NCBI RefSeq assembly: GCF_020184175.1
Contig: NW_026083065.1
Span: 124,001-188,000 of the forward strand
DNA length: 64,000 nt
Source of the DNA: Aphis gossypii
Lineage: Eukaryota > Arthropoda > Insecta > Hemiptera > Aphididae
Direction: 5' to 3'
In this document: positions 19,258 to 33,086 of the stretch, piece by piece
Layout: each line of letters starts with the position of its first letter
Numbering within the stretch: position 1 is the first letter of the stretch
Translations under genes and position numbers: made by a program
Notes under the pieces: model-generated
What the model was told of the DNA's origin: nothing
Seen by the model: only the letters and a program-made list of their open reading frames with translations
Database searches by the model: none

Positions 19258-22200
19258 CATTGATTATAGAATAAACAGATAAGCCATGCTGTACAAAAAA
19301 TAGGGGACAATTCTGCGCTGGCGACCACTATGTAGCGCTCTAGTCATCGCGCTGTCGTCGGTAGAGGTACCACCTCGCCGTAGGTGATATGTATAACTGG
19401 GGGAGCGCGGAGTAAGCCAGGCCCATGGTTATTTATAAATTGTATTTTTAGTTATTCTTAGTATTCTTATAATTTTATATTGGTTTATCATATTAATATA
19501 ATCAACACGACAACACCACTAAGCACTAATAAGTAATCACTAATCACTACGTTTGACAGAGTCAATGCGTCTACACGTCGATTTATTCTCGTTTTGTCGT
19601 ATTTCTCAATTTCTTCATTGAGTTAATATTTTATGAAACCATGCCTGGAAACAAATGTCAATATTTTAATTGTTTAAAAACGACAACAAAATTTCCTGGC
19701 CTACGAATGTTTAGATTCCCCAAAGATGCAAGAAATGAAATTTGGGTGATTAACTCTGGTAAGTAAATACACTTAAATTTAATTAAAATAATTGGGATAA
19801 TTGAAAACAAACTTTATAATATAAATGTATAATCTACAGATATTTTAAATAGGTAACCTAGATAACTAACTATCAATATTATAATAACATATTATTATTA
19901 TTATTATATATTATTATTATTTATGGCCTGAATACACCAAAATTTAAGTTCTTTTATAATTATTGTAAGCTAAACTTATGAAAAACCTTGTATTAAATTT
20001 TCGACTTTTAGCTACTTATGCAAAATTTTTTATGAATTATACCTAACATTTCAAATTATTATACTCAACATTAGATTAAAAGTCTGTTTATGTAAAACAA
20101 CTTGATAAATCTAAAAAAAAAGCTTTGTCTATGCAGTAGTTTTACATCACACTTCATTTTATAATTATGTAAAAAATATTAAAATCATGTGTAATATCAT
20201 TGAGTATAGATACTATACTATACTATACTATACTATCTATACTCAATGGTAATATTGTCTCTAAACAATTTAAATATAGGTAGTTAAAGTTAGGTAATTC
20301 AATACCATCCGGATTCCATAATACATTTTTGAAAATTATATTTAGGCCCCAAATTAAGGTTTTCACACCTACTACATGATGTCTAGTTGCGGCACTGACT
20401 ACACATAGTAAATTATAAAATATACATTATACAAATTATAAATTTGTAACCTTCATGTTATAAATTATTATTGGTTTAAAAACAACACAAGTTTATTGAA
20501 TTTATTTCTTTTACTAGTGCAATTTATAGCCATAAAATGATTTTTTGCAAATGCACGCAATCTTATTTTTAAGTATATGCTAACAACTAATTTAATTAGT
20601 TCTAATTTATGTGGGCTTGTCAACATATTTTCATCTTCACAATCTAATTCACCAAATATTTGAGAATTCTGAGAAAAATAGTTTTTAACTAATATTAAGA
20701 TTTAGTATTTATTATAAGTGATTAAACATTCGAGTCCAATTTTTTTTGGAACCAACCATAAACAAAATTAAATTATTGAGAGTTATTCCAGTTTTTATTA
20801 ATACAGTTTTCTTTGTCTATAAATAAAGGAAATCGTTGTTTGTTAGAACTTGATGTAGACAAGTTATACAATAAGTATCTGTGTCAGGAACACTTCAGTT
20901 CAAATGATTTCATGCAAGGGAATAAAAAATCATTGAAACCGACAGCTATTCCATACAGATATAATGTTACATCTGAAGAAGAACCGTCTACGTCGGCTGG
21001 TACTGGTCAATTGCAATTTTTAACTCCTACTAAAACCTATTATAAACCTAGAGTTGCAGATACTGCAGTAGGATTAGTATTTCCTAGCCCTACTTCTAGT
21101 ACTTCTTCAATTATGTCTACACCGAAAAAAAGAAAGATATCAAATTTAATTCAAATGCCTAGTCCAAATTTAAAAAAAAAATTAGATAATGACTCGCCCA
21201 GAAAAATTAAACTAAAACAAAAAATTGAAACAAAATCAAAATTAATACACAATAAAAATACCCATATCTTAAAATTAAAAAAATCTATTTCTAAGTATAA
21301 AACTTGTCATAATTTGAATAATCTAATATCTGCTTTTAAATTTCCATCATGTAACTCGAGAGCTATGGTCACAATGCAATTAAAAAATAAACGTCGTACA
21401 TGGACAAATAATGAAAAAAAACTATCTTTAAATTTATTTTATAAATCACCTACTGCGTATAACTTTTTAAGATTGCAAAAAGTAAATTTGCCCGCTCCTT
21501 CAACCATTAGACGCTGGATTGGCCAAACAAAATTTTTACCTGGTATCAATAATATATTTTTTAGTCATGTCGAAAAGAAGTTTCAGCACAAATCTTACAA
21601 TGAAAAAGCATGTACAGTTTGTTTTGACGAGATGTACATAAAAGAATTCTTAGAGTATTCAAAAGATTATGATTTCATTGAAGGGTTTCAAGACTTAGGG
21701 ACTTATGGTATGATAAATAAGAGTGCTAACTGCGTTTTGGTATTTATGGCTCGTGGTATATATACTCAATGGAAATTTCCTATCGCGTATTATCTTGCAC
21801 ATTCCGGCGTAAACAAAAATATTCTAAAAGAATTAATAATTGATATTGTAAAAAAATTATTTGATGTTGGCTTGTGCCCAAAACTTATAGTGTGCGATCA
21901 AAGCACATCCAATCAAAGTGCATTAAAACTATTAAATATTTCTGAAGAAAATCCATTTTATTTTGTAAATGGCCATAAAATATTTACATTATATGATGTT
22001 CCGCATTTATTAAAAAGTGTACGTAACAATTTTATTGAGGCTTGTTTTCAAAAAGATAACAAAATCTTTTCATTTAATGATATTAAAGAAACTTATAAAA
22101 TAGACAAATCAAATAAAAAAAGTAAAGCACTAATTAAGATTACAGATTCACACATTCACCCAACTTCTTTCCAAAAAATGCGAGTTAAGCTAGCCATCCA

Positions 22201-24058
22201 AGTCTTCAGTCATTCTATGTCTTCAGCTATCCGCACTTGTGCAGAAACTGAACAACTTCTCAGTAAAACTGCAATTGATACTGCCGATTTCATCGAATTT
22301 ATGAATAATTTATTTGATTGCTTAAACAGTAGGTCACTTTTCAGTCATAATCAATATAACGCAGCATTAAATCATTCAGGAACGGTTAAAACATTCTTAT
22401 TAGAAGCTTCAAAATACTTTTTAAACTTGACAAAAATTAAAAAAGGAAAAATTTCCCAACCACCGTGTTTTAGAGGATTTACACAAACTATAAACGCAAT
22501 TTTACAATTTTTTGAGGAGGAAAAAAGTAATAATATAGCATTTTTAATAACAAATCGGCTTAACCAGGATGTTCTAGAAAACTTATTCAGTATTTTTCGG
22601 CAAAAAGGGGGGTATAATAAAAATCCGACAGCGCGAACCATAAGAACTTCCATTAGAAGTAATTGTATTTTTTCTATATGTACTTCGACAGGAACTAATT
22701 GTGAAACACCCCAAGAAACCGATGACCATGACACTATACAATTTGACGAAGTAACTCCATTATGTACCAACACTGATATTATACTAGATACGTCTTCTGA
22801 TACTGAATCAAATATTTCCTTTAATACTGAAGAGTTGTGCCCTGTAGACGAGATTATAACAAATAAAATTACATTGGAAGACTGTTCGGTTACTTATTTT
22901 GCTGGGTATCTTGCTTACAAGTGTGATAAAAAATTTAATTGCCCCCAATGTAAAAATAATTTATTTACCGATAAAAATTTAAATGAAAAAAGACAACTTC
23001 TTTTAATAAACAAAAATTATTCATCTTTTGACCAAGATGGGGGACTTAAGGCACCATCATTTTCATTAAATAAAATAATAAATCGTGCTTTAGAAATGTT
23101 TGAAAACAATTTTGTAAAAATACAACATAAAAAAAAAATTAAATTCAAATTGACACTTAAAATAAAAAACGATATTTTAATTAAAAAGTGGTTAGATGAT
23201 CTTGAATCTTGTAAAGAACATAAATTGTATATTATAGACACATTATTGATTTGTAAAATATTTAAAAAAACTCAAAGTTACTCAACTACGTCTCAGTTAG
23301 CTAAAATTTCCAAACTAAAAATATTAAATCATATTTGAAATTCTCTATAGACCAAGATTCCTTCATAATATATTATATTCTTTCTTTCCTTTTTTTCTAT
23401 TTATATTATGTTCTTTCATATTAACATTGATGTATTCGTATATACATTGTATATTAATATATTATACAATAAAATATTAATTGCGTACAATATTTTTGTT
23501 GTTTTTTTTTTTAAGTACGACATCCTTAATTATATTACTAAGTATACATAAACAATTAAGTTTATTTTGTTTATTTTATATGGAATTTTAAAATTTAAGT
23601 TACATACACAATGTTTATTATACCCGAGATTATACCTTTGTTATACAATGTTGAAGTGGCTGTATATTATAATGTATAAATTATTTTATATTGTTATATA
23701 GGATATTTTATACGGGAATTTCGTTCAGCGGAAATTTCGATGATAAGTCGATCAGCCAATTTATATAATATACCTATATTGGCCACAAGAAATTACATAT
23801 TATAATAAATTACATATTACTACACATATATATACTGCCGCCACGACGCTACGCGCAAGTATTAATAGACCGGATTCCCGCAAATCCGTTACGTCACGAT
23901 CGATCATTGTAGATAACAACAAAAATATTAAAATGTAATTTTCAAGGAAAAGAATTAGTTCATTTGTACAACGCTATCTCTCGGAAACTTTTAATATCAT
24001 AATTTTTATCCCCGTTTTTCCCTATGCCATGGCTTATCTGTTTATTCTATAATCAATG
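19258..24058 (+). mobile_element. P-element-type (THAP) DNA transposon, apparently intact
   Basis: The 4,801-bp element has perfect 31-bp terminal inverted repeats (19258-19288 and 24028-24058) starting CATTGATTATAGAATAAAC. It is flanked by the 7-bp direct repeat GTTCTGC (19251-19257 and 24059-24065). It encodes one spliced THAP-domain transposase without visible defects. The repeat at 4123-4456 shows the same target sequence without the insertion. P elements usually make 8-bp duplications, so the 7-bp repeat is slightly unusual or the eighth base has mutated. Confidence 0.9.
19641..23338 (+). CDS. P-element-like THAP transposase (about 875 aa)
   Basis: Two exons are inferred: 19641-19758 and 20829-23338, joined in frame by a 1,070-bp GT..AG intron. 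The N-terminus has a THAP zinc finger split by the intron: C-x4-C (CQYFNC), a central Trp (IWVIN) and C-x2-H (CQEHF). A Lys-rich coiled-coil region follows. The catalytic core shows Asp in VCFDEMYIKEF, Asp in LIVCDQSTSNQ and Glu in NQDVLENLFSIFRQKGG, the pattern of P/THAP9 transposases. A C-terminal AGYLAYKC and CPQC segment is also family-like. The frame is uninterrupted. The enzyme would bind the element ends and cut and paste it. Confidence 0.9.
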
Positions 24059-24065
24059 GTTCTGC

Positions 24066-24345
24066 GCATGATAACTGTTGAATATACATTAATATGTGTA
24101 CGGTAATATAGTACGGTAATATAGTACGGTAATATGATAACCATGGCGATGGATGTGGTGGTGGCGGGGACGGCGGCGGCGGGGGGCGGGGACGGCGGTG
24201 GCGGGGTCGTAGGCGGCGCGGTGGTGGGGACGGCGGCGGCTCAGCTACGGCGGCGGGTGGTTAGACAAAATCGGCGGCGGGTGGTTAGAGGGGTGGTTAG
24301 GTTCCAGAACTCTCATTTTACACCTACTGCAGGCCAACACTCAAC
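24066..24345 (+). repeat. GC-rich repeat, second copy (interrupted by the P-type transposon)
   Basis: The sequence from GCATGATAACTGTTGAATAT through the GGCGGC-rich core to CATTTTACACCTACTGCAGG is the reverse complement of 4123-4433. The rest of the same repeat copy lies at 19238-19257, on the other side of the transposon. The long open frame here is caused by the GGC repeats. Confidence 0.8.
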
Positions 24346-26389
24346 TTCTTTTACAACTATTGTAAAACAAACTTATAAAAAATCTTGTATTAAATTTTCA
24401 ACTATTAGCTTCTTATACAAAATTGTTTATACATTTTTAATTACAAAATAATTTTCAAATATTCATGGTTTTGCCGAATTTTGCCAGTATTTGAACTTCA
24501 AACGCTAATAAAAAAAAAACTGTGCCTGTGTATTCTTATAATTATTGAAACAATATAAGAATAACTCACGAGAAACTTTGTATTAAATTTTCAAGTATTT
24601 TGATTCAATCAAAAAAATGTTATCGATATTTATAAAATAAAAAATTAACAAAAACTAATAATTCAAATATTTATAAATAGTCATAAAATAAGCGAAATAT
24701 TTTGAAAATTTAATCATAATATAAAGAAGACAAGCTAAATAACTGGTGAAATTTTGAAGTATCTACGATTTATACTTTTTAAATCATAACAAATATTGAA
24801 AAACGATTTAAACGATATTGTTTTTCAAACGCTCATAACATTTTTTCCTATAATGACGCATCGAGTTTTCTATATAGGTATTTGAAGGAACAATTATAGA
24901 AAACTTGGTGTTGATTTTTTAACCTCAGATATAAATGCAAAAATATTTATAAATTTTCAACAACAAAATGATATGTAAATTTTCACGATTCTGATATATA
25001 TAGTAAAAATTTAAACTTTAAACGCTTATAAACAAAAATTTTGACTAACGATTTTAAATTATATTTTTTTAACTACAACAAGAACGACGTATAAGAAATC
25101 TTGTATTACATTTTTAAAAATTTTTTATCAGCGTTTCAAAAAAAAAAAAAACCTACTTATAAAAAAAATCAAAAATTTCAATTGTCTAATAAACAGCTCA
25201 AAAAAAAGAATATTTTGGAAATTTAATCGTGTATAGATAACGCTAATATAAACATTTAGTGAAAATGTCAAGTATTTACAGTGATTAGTTTTCGAATTAC
25301 AACTATATAAAAAAATCAACTATTATTTTTGAAAACTGCGTAAAAATTTTCTTTTTTTCTTTACTTTTTTTTTTGTTTTTTTCCGATTATTTTGAACACT
25401 GTTTGAAAATTCTTACTTTTTACCTTTAAAATGTACCAAGAATTTGACTTGGCCATCGGAAACCATCTCTGAAGTTTAAAATTAAAACATTATTTCGACA
25501 AGTTATGCTGTACGCACAGAAAAAAAACGCACATACGTCGAAATGCTGACTCTAAGGTATATGAACATTCTTATTTATCAAAATGTATTTTAATTCTATT
25601 TAATTTATAATTAATAAATAATATCTACACAAATTTGTATTTATTTATAAATAAATAAAAATTAATAAAATCTCATTCTCTTGTTCAGTCGTACTAGTCG
25701 TAGATGTAAATTATATAAATTATAAATCTTTGACGAAGCGCAAAACGATGAGCATGACCTGGTAGTTAATAATACACAGCTGCTAGTGTAGAGGGTCTTG
25801 GAACAAATTACCTATGTATTCTTATAATTATTGAAAAACTAAAATACTAACTCATCAGCAACTTTGTAGTATAAAATATAATATAATATGCTATATATTT
25901 TGAAAATTCAATTCTGTAAAGAAAATGCTTATCTAAATAACTGGTGAAATTTTCAAGTATCTACGACTTATACTTTTTGAATTATAACAAATATTAAAAA
26001 ACGTTTCAGGATTTGAAATTATTGGTCTGACCCATAGATTAGTATGATTACTCTATGGTCTGACCGAGTAGCTTTTAACTACACAAGGTGATAGGTGAAA
26101 TACATATATAATATACCAAGGTGGATATATCCACCTTGATAATATACAAAAAAATAAAACATGTACCTGCAACCGCACTGGAAAAAGCACATAGAGGACA
26201 GTGGTATTATGGTTTTAATATAAATAATATTATACACTTATCACTAATCAAAGCATTATACCAGAACCAATATTAAAATTTGCGTCTGTCTGTTTTAATT
26301 TTTGAGATTCTTGTGCTCTTCTTGTAATTCTATAATATACAACATTTAAATATTGTGATTTCTTTTGTGACTGAGTGTTATTTAATAAA
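24346..26389. other. AT-rich repetitive intergenic DNA
   Basis: Degenerate blocks of the type AAATCTTGTATTAAATTTTC and TTTCAAGTATCTACGA(C/T)TTATACTTTTT recur (about 24370, 24570, 24750, 25950), and related sequence also lies at about 19980-20030 inside the P-type transposon intron. A perfect 22-bp palindrome occurs at 26117-26138 (CAAGGTGGATA and its complement). No coding gene was recognised. Confidence 0.5.
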
Positions 26390-29300
26390 ATGTCGCCAAA
26401 AAAGTTTCGGACCAAAAAAAGGGCAGCTGGAAAAAAAGGCTTACGTAAATTATTAAATAACTTAAAAAACAAAAAACCGTAAGTAATTTTTAATATTTTC
26501 TAATTGAACTTTATCAGTTATCTGAAACATTATTATTATAAATATTAGTTTTATAAAATATTAAAATATATGCAATTTATTATATCTCAATAGTAATGTC
26601 GAAGAACCGATGGCAAATAATTTAGCTGACACACCATTGACAACGGAGCAATCATTGTCTCAATTAGAGTAAGTGCATTCAATTTTTATTCTAACTAGGG
26701 TGATCAGAATTTGAAAGTAAGATTTTAAAAAGTCAAAAAATCCTAAAATAATTCAAATTACTTTTAATTTTAACACATCGTCGTAAGAAGTTTAATATAT
26801 TAATCATGTGTATTAACTGTAACACAATACGTCTGAGCACCATAATTATAATCAATATTATTGTAATGCACATAAATAATTAGTATAGGAATTGAATATT
26901 ATATTGTTTAATAGTTTTAATGAAGAAATAATGAACGTATCGACGGTATCGTGTAGTACCTACTACTGTTCAAAATGAGGAATCTGATATTTTTGTTTCT
27001 ACTAGTTATGAGTAAGTTTTATAGTATGATTAAAATATTTAGTTAATAAAAATAAAGATTCCAAATACTCTCCGAAGCTGTATATAAAACACGTGTTGTT
27101 AAAATATTTTTTCAGTATTTCAAAATTCGTTGGTAGAAGAATTGTTGACATCAATTTTATATTTCGCCAGATTTTTCAGTGTAGGCATAAAGGTGGATTT
27201 GATTGTACCTTTATGGATATGCAATGCATTTCTGAACGAAATCTTGGATTTTATTCTGAATGGGATTTTGAGTGCAAAATGTGTTTTACAAAATTTAAAT
27301 TATGTTCTGAGCTTCAATCAGAGTCAGAGTACATTGCCATTAATAAAGCAGCTGTAAGTGGATCTATTGCAGTTGGTATACTGGTTATTCACAACTGGCA
27401 GAGTTTGCGGCATCTATTGACGTCCCTTGTATGACCAATTCTACGTATATAAAAACTGAAGCTAAGTTAACTGAATACATACAAGAAACATCATGGGATG
27501 AAATACGTTTAGCTGGTTTGTTTGTAGTACAAAATTAACTTTCATTAAATTAAAATTGTCTTATAAAACTTTACAATATATTAATTAAGGAGAGGAGGAA
27601 AAGAAAATAGCAATAATAGAAGGTAATATTGATAGTGATGGTATTCCAATGGTGACAGTTGTAGCTGACGGAGCTTGGTGTAAAAGAAGCTATAAAACTA
27701 AATATGATGCTCTTTCTGGTGTTGTAAGAAATTAATAACATATCTTTCATTTTAAGATTAGGCATTAGATTTAACTTAATAAAATTTTTACTTATAATTT
27801 CAAACTAGGCAACAATAATAGGTTACAATACCAAAAAAATTCTTTTTATTGGAATTAGAAATAGATACTGTGTCGTGTGTGAGCGTGCCAAAAATAAAAA
27901 CACAATAGCATCCGAACACAGATGTTTTTTGAACTGGAAAGGTTCAGCAACTGGGATGGAGGCAGATGCTATTGCTGATGGCTTTTCAAAAAGTATTGAA
28001 TTGCATGGGATTAAATTTAACAAACTTATTGGTATTTATTATTTAATCTATATATTATTTATGTTTAGTTAAGAAAAAAATTTTTTAATATTTTTATATT
28101 TACATGCTCTTTAAAAATACAATAGTAATAAATATGTATTTTTAAAACATAATATATTATAGGTGACGGTGACAGTTCAGTTTCTTCTCGTTTGAAACAA
28201 ATAATGCCTTACGGTCCTAAATTTTTTGTAGAAAAAATAGAATGTAGAAACCATCTTTTGAGAAATTTAGGACAGAAATTATCTGGTCTAGTAAAAAATA
28301 TAAAGTACCCAATCCATATCAGAACATTTTTGAATAACCAAGTAAAATTAAACAAATTTAGATCAGCTATAACTATGGCAGTACAATATAGAAAATCTTT
28401 AGGGGATTCCAATAACGAACAAGTTAAAGGTTAATCAATTAATATTTCATTATTATATTTTAATTTAGTACTTATTTCGAATGTTATACTTATAATTAAA
28501 TAATTAATCTAATTTAGGCTTACGTGAAGATTTTTCAAATGGGCCTTATCACATACTTGGTCAACATACAAAATGTGCTAGTTATTTTTGCAAGGGTTCA
28601 AAAATAGGACAAATTAACCTTGTACCAGAAGCTGAAAAGTGTGGGTTGCTTCGTGAAATTAATCAAATATATTCAAGAATCATTGATAATGCACCAAGTT
28701 TATTGTTAGATGTTGATAATAATATCTGTGAGCAATTCAACAGTGTAATAAATAAACATTTGGCTGGAAAGCGAATCAATTTTTCCCAGAAAAATTCCTA
28801 TAACAATCGCGTTGAGGCTGCCGTTGTATCTTTTAATACTTCTGGGAAGTATATAAGAAATGTTCATAAAAAAATTACAAATAAAAGTCCAGGTACATAA
28901 AAAATAAAAATATTGTTTGATTTAAATTTCATATAAAATTAAATATGGTTTTGGTCTGTTCAGGTTGTGTTTGTAAAAAATATTTAGGTTTTAAACAGAG
29001 AAGGCTACTTAACAACCGTAGAAGAAAATTACAATTTTCCACCATTAAGGTAAACAAAACAAAAATATCTACAGGTCCTGACGAAAACTATGGTCTAGCA
29101 GAGCCATTGGAAAATATCATGATAAATGAAGAACTAGAAAAAAAAAATCTGATTTTATAAGTTCATTATTAATGTCAATTGAAGCTCGGAAAAAATTAGA
29201 ATTTAATACCAGAGATCAGTCTAATTCAACTTTATGGCATGTTGAACGTCGAAATCGCGTGACAGCATCAAATTTCGGTAGAATATGTAGAATGAGAAAA

Positions 29301-30168
29301 AATACATCATGCAAGGCTACTGTCTATGATATTCTTTATCAAAATACTACGTGTAAGGCTATGGAACATGGCAAACTAATGGAACCGTTAGCCAAAATTA
29401 GTTTTGAAAACTTAACCAACCATAAAATAGAAAACTGTGGTTTATTTGTAGATGAAGATATTCCTTATCTTGCAGCTACACCAGGTAAATATGAAATTAT
29501 AATATAATTACTATGCAGTGACTTATACATAACTAGTTTAGCATATAGATTGGTATTATCTAATGTATTATATTTGTTTATTTTTCAGATGGTTTAATAG
29601 GTGATTCAGCAATTATAGAAATCAAATGCCCATACTCTGTAAAAGATTATTCTAATATACGAGACGCGATTTCAGATAAGAAGGTTATAAAATAAATTTA
29701 AAATTTTTTAAAAATTAAATATTCCTATATATGATTCTAGATACTATTTTTGTACTTGGAAAATGATGAAATAAAATTAAAAGTTCAAAGTTTATACTTC
29801 TATCAAGTTCAAGGTCAACTTAAAATTACAAAGAGGGATCTATGTTATTTCGTTATTCATACTGATTCTTGGACTCAAATTTTAAAAATTAAATTTGATT
29901 TGTCATTTTGGAAAACTAAAATGGAAGAACAATTGAAATTGTAATTAAAAAGAATATAATTTTTACCTATAATATTAACTGTTCAACATATTTAATACAT
30001 TAATCAATTTGAATAGATATGTATTTTTTTTTTTTTAATTTTAGATTTTATATGGAATGTATGCTGCCCGAAATTGTGGACCCACTTTATCCAAAAAGGA
30101 TGTTAAAGTCAGATATCAGAGAACCACACAGAATAATACAAGCTAATGCTGAGCAAAAAAAAAAATAA
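26390..30168 (+). pseudogene. Mutator-like transposase fused to a YqaJ-type recombinase/nuclease (degraded)
   Basis: Many short exons are visible. The first (26390-26478) is Lys/Arg-rich, then 26594-26668, about 27115-27433, 27594-27720, 27808-28032, 28164-28431, 28519-28890, 28962-29160, 29172-29484, 29589-29680, 29740-29940 and 30044-30168. The first half (CRHKGGFDCTFMDMQCISERNLGFYSEW, then VVADGAWCKRSYKTKYDALSGV) matches the Mutator-like transposase domain of insect genes. The second half has ERRNRVTASNFGRICRMR and, after AATPDG, the IIEIKCPYS motif of YqaJ/lambda-exonuclease-like nucleases. Frameshifts near 27380 and 29145 and an unclear third exon (about 26920-27010) make it a probable pseudogene. 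Exon limits are approximate. Confidence 0.7.
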
Positions 30169-30224
30169 TTAAAATATAGAACTATATAAAAAAAACAATT
30201 ATAAGTAGTATGGTTTAGTCGGTT

Positions 30225-30430
30225 CTGTGACCCCCGTAAATCCGGTAAATCCGACTACCCCGCCCTCCCTATCGTGCGCGTGCCATGCCTATCACGGCCA
30301 TGTCCCTCCATGTCGTGCTCGGCCTTACTCCTCCATGCCGTGCCCGGCCTTTCCCCTCCCCTCCATTCCAATACCTGCCCGGCCATGCCCCCTCCCATCC
30401 ATTCCTATCCACTACATGCCCCCCCCCCCC
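30225..30430. repeat. C-rich low-complexity tract
   Basis: Degenerate repeats of CATGCC and GCCCGGCC-type words fill this stretch and end in a run of C at 30421-30430. Overlapping open frames in all phases are low-complexity artefacts. It marks the left boundary zone of element B, whose terminal repeat could not be found. Confidence 0.6.
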
Positions 30431-30621
30431 GAAAATTATAAGTACTCGATACAATGTAAACAAAACTATTATCATCGCAATAGTTTAGGGCATAAATAAA
30501 GCAGAGTGGTGTGCGCAATATTGTCAGTAGTAATACATTCACTCTAGCAACGAGTCATTGTTCTCTGTACTTAAAATCATTTTTTTCACGTTTAAAAATA
30601 AATTTACAAGTGTTTCTAAAC

Positions 30622-31703
30622 ATGGCTGGCTCAATCACGGATAATGCAGCTATACACAAGAAAACCTTTACATATGTCCCACCAACTCCGCCTTCGGAGC
30701 TTATCGATTCTACTAACTATACGTTGAACTTCGTGAAACGTAAGTTTATACATATTGGGATCGATCCGACTGATATGTTCAGAGTGGCGGTGCATATAAT
30801 AACACCATCACGTTATGTTAAAATTTCAACTGAGTTTCTAAAAAGAATATTTTCACTGATGGGTAATATCCTATCATTTATTTTGGAGCAGCCGGCGAAA
30901 TATAAAAGAACCATTTTTCTCGAGACAGAGAATTTCAAGTTATTTAGCATGATGTATAGCGGTGAAAACTCCTTAGTAATAGAGTCCAAGATACACGACG
31001 GATGTCGAATTCTTTTAAATCGTACAGAACTCATACGACTTCACTACCTAGAATGGTGCATTTTCGAAACAATCGTACGAAAATCAACTATAATGCATCC
31101 AATCGTCTTAAAACAATTCAATATATTTACGAATTATATTGATGGTGAACTTTCCAAAGTGGAATCATTGCCGAGAACGAGTGAAGAAATGACTACGTTT
31201 ATTAAAAATGTACGTGACGATCATATTATTGCAAGCAGTCCTAAACATGATGTTAATTTCATTAGTCAGCTCAAAATGTATGCATTAGCGCAATTAACTG
31301 AACACTGCATGCAACAATGGAATGGAGAAATGTCTCCAAAGGTATAACCAAATTTATTTATTCTATGTACATAAAGATTTAATCATTTATTTATTTTAGC
31401 CGTTTGATGGAAATTTAACAATCATTTCGCCGACCTCGCCAACTTCTGATTTACCTCCGAGCATCACGAAAGTCTACACATTTGACATGCATAAAGAAAA
31501 AGAAAATAATGCAAAGGTAATTTATAAAATAATAATATGGATACATAATTTATATATGAAAATATATTTTTTTTTTTCAGCCGTACGATTCATTTGACGG
31601 CATGCTGTCACTCGATGAAAATGATGGCCCCGATTTTTTCAACGTGCAAACCGTATCCGATGCAAACCACGCAACGTATGCAATGTTCCCAAGACCATTA
31701 TGA
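30622..31703 (+). CDS. Conserved spliced element protein (319 aa), element B copy
   Basis: Three exons, 30622-31341, 31400-31516 and 31581-31703, join in phase 0 with GT..AG introns. The protein begins MAGSITDNAAIHKKTFTYVPPTPP. It shares with element A the blocks FIHIGIDPTDMF, ITPSRYVKISTEFLKRIFSLMGNILSFILEQP and ESKIHDGCRILLNR. The second and third exons are short and acidic, and lack the tandem repeat found in copy A. The conserved intron positions and the absence of any stop suggest a real spliced gene. The family and function are unknown. A TCAGT initiator-like word lies about 100 bp upstream of the ATG. Confidence 0.75.
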
Positions 31704-31832
31704 GGAGTGTGGAAAATAACAAACTCTTTTTAATAATTAATTATACGATTAATAATTTATGCGAAATAAAAAGACATGATATTTATATAAAAAGTATTTT
31801 TTATTTTTAATAATAAGTTATACAATAAATAT

Positions 31833-33085
31833 TTACATTGTTCTTACTTCACCATTAAATGGATTATAAGTTATAATCTGGTCATGTAATATTAAACAAT
31901 ACGCTGAGGTGGAGGCTGGAAACGCTTCTTCGGTCTCAATCTCAATCCTGAGGTCGACAGTCGAGGTTTTTACATCATCGTTCTGTCGGCTCATATCCAC
32001 AACTATAATTGGTGATAGTTTTTTGAAATCCGATCGAGTCAATAGAGGTGTAACATTATCACGACCGTAGTAAGATTTCTGAAACTCGGCGTATGCGCGG
32101 TATAATGTAGCCATCTTGTTCTTAGTAAAGTCACTTTGGAAATCTTCGTAAGGGAATACCTCGGAATTCAAATAAACCTTCAAGTTTTTGATTTTACAAT
32201 GATCGAAATATGACATTGCTTTACTCATACTGTTTTTCCTATCAGTCTGAAATCCGATTATAGCATATCGTGGTTTTTCTAATTTATTAGATGTTTTTAC
32301 TTTCCACGAGTGCGATGTGTTTTGAGGGAGAAATGGGTATTCGCACAACTCCCACGATCTAAACGCACATTTTAAAGCTTTCTGACGGTTACTACTTACT
32401 ACTTTCAACAGCTGTATTTTTTCTCTGTCGCTGACCTTGACTATGGGCATTCTCCACAATATTTTCGTGATATTTATCTTAACGTCTTTTAGCTTAGGTG
32501 CGTCTAGGACAACGTCATTATTTTTATATGCTTAACCGCATTTATATCTATTGAAGCTCTATTTAATATCAATTGTTGATTGCAGTTTATTAAAATACGT
32601 TTATAGTCCTCGCAAAAACCAAACAAATCCTTAAGATTAATACACCCGTTGAACATACCGCTCTCAATAAAATCTTTATTAAAATTTTTTATATCATCGT
32701 CCCAGGCAGCGTTATAGCGTGACACTATGTCCGATTTATTATACGAACAGTATCCTTTCAATGTTGTAGTTATACCTGGGTTAGCAAGTTTCTGAATTTG
32801 AATCCCGTTCAGTTCATATTTCATTTCGGAAAAAAGAAATGCTAGTCCATTGTTTATAAATCGAATTTCATCTGTTATTTCAGCAGGTTTGGTTATTGTC
32901 CCCTCGATATAGATATAACTTTCACATGGTAGAGTATACGACTCTGTGTTATGCAAGGCAATACGCACTTCGTCATTATTAGAGAGGGCAGATGTTGAAT
33001 AAGGGAGAAAAGAATGATAATCAATTTGAGTTATCCTACAATCGTCGACATACCCAGCCGACACGTCTAAATACATATCATCCAT
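31833..33085 (-). pseudogene. Element B major capsid protein with one frameshift
   Basis: The frame starts at ATG 33085 (MDDMYLDVSAGYVDDCRITQ). It is homologous to the element A capsid protein over its whole length. A frameshift at about 32510-32530, near an A-run, divides it into 33085-32504 and 32459-31833; the second part again matches copy A (WRMPIVKVSDREK to YCLILHDQIITYNPF). Apart from the shift the gene is well conserved. It is the last gene of the leftward virion block; an AATAAA-like signal lies downstream at about 31740-31800. It would form the main capsomers. Confidence 0.88.
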
Positions 33086-33086
33086 A

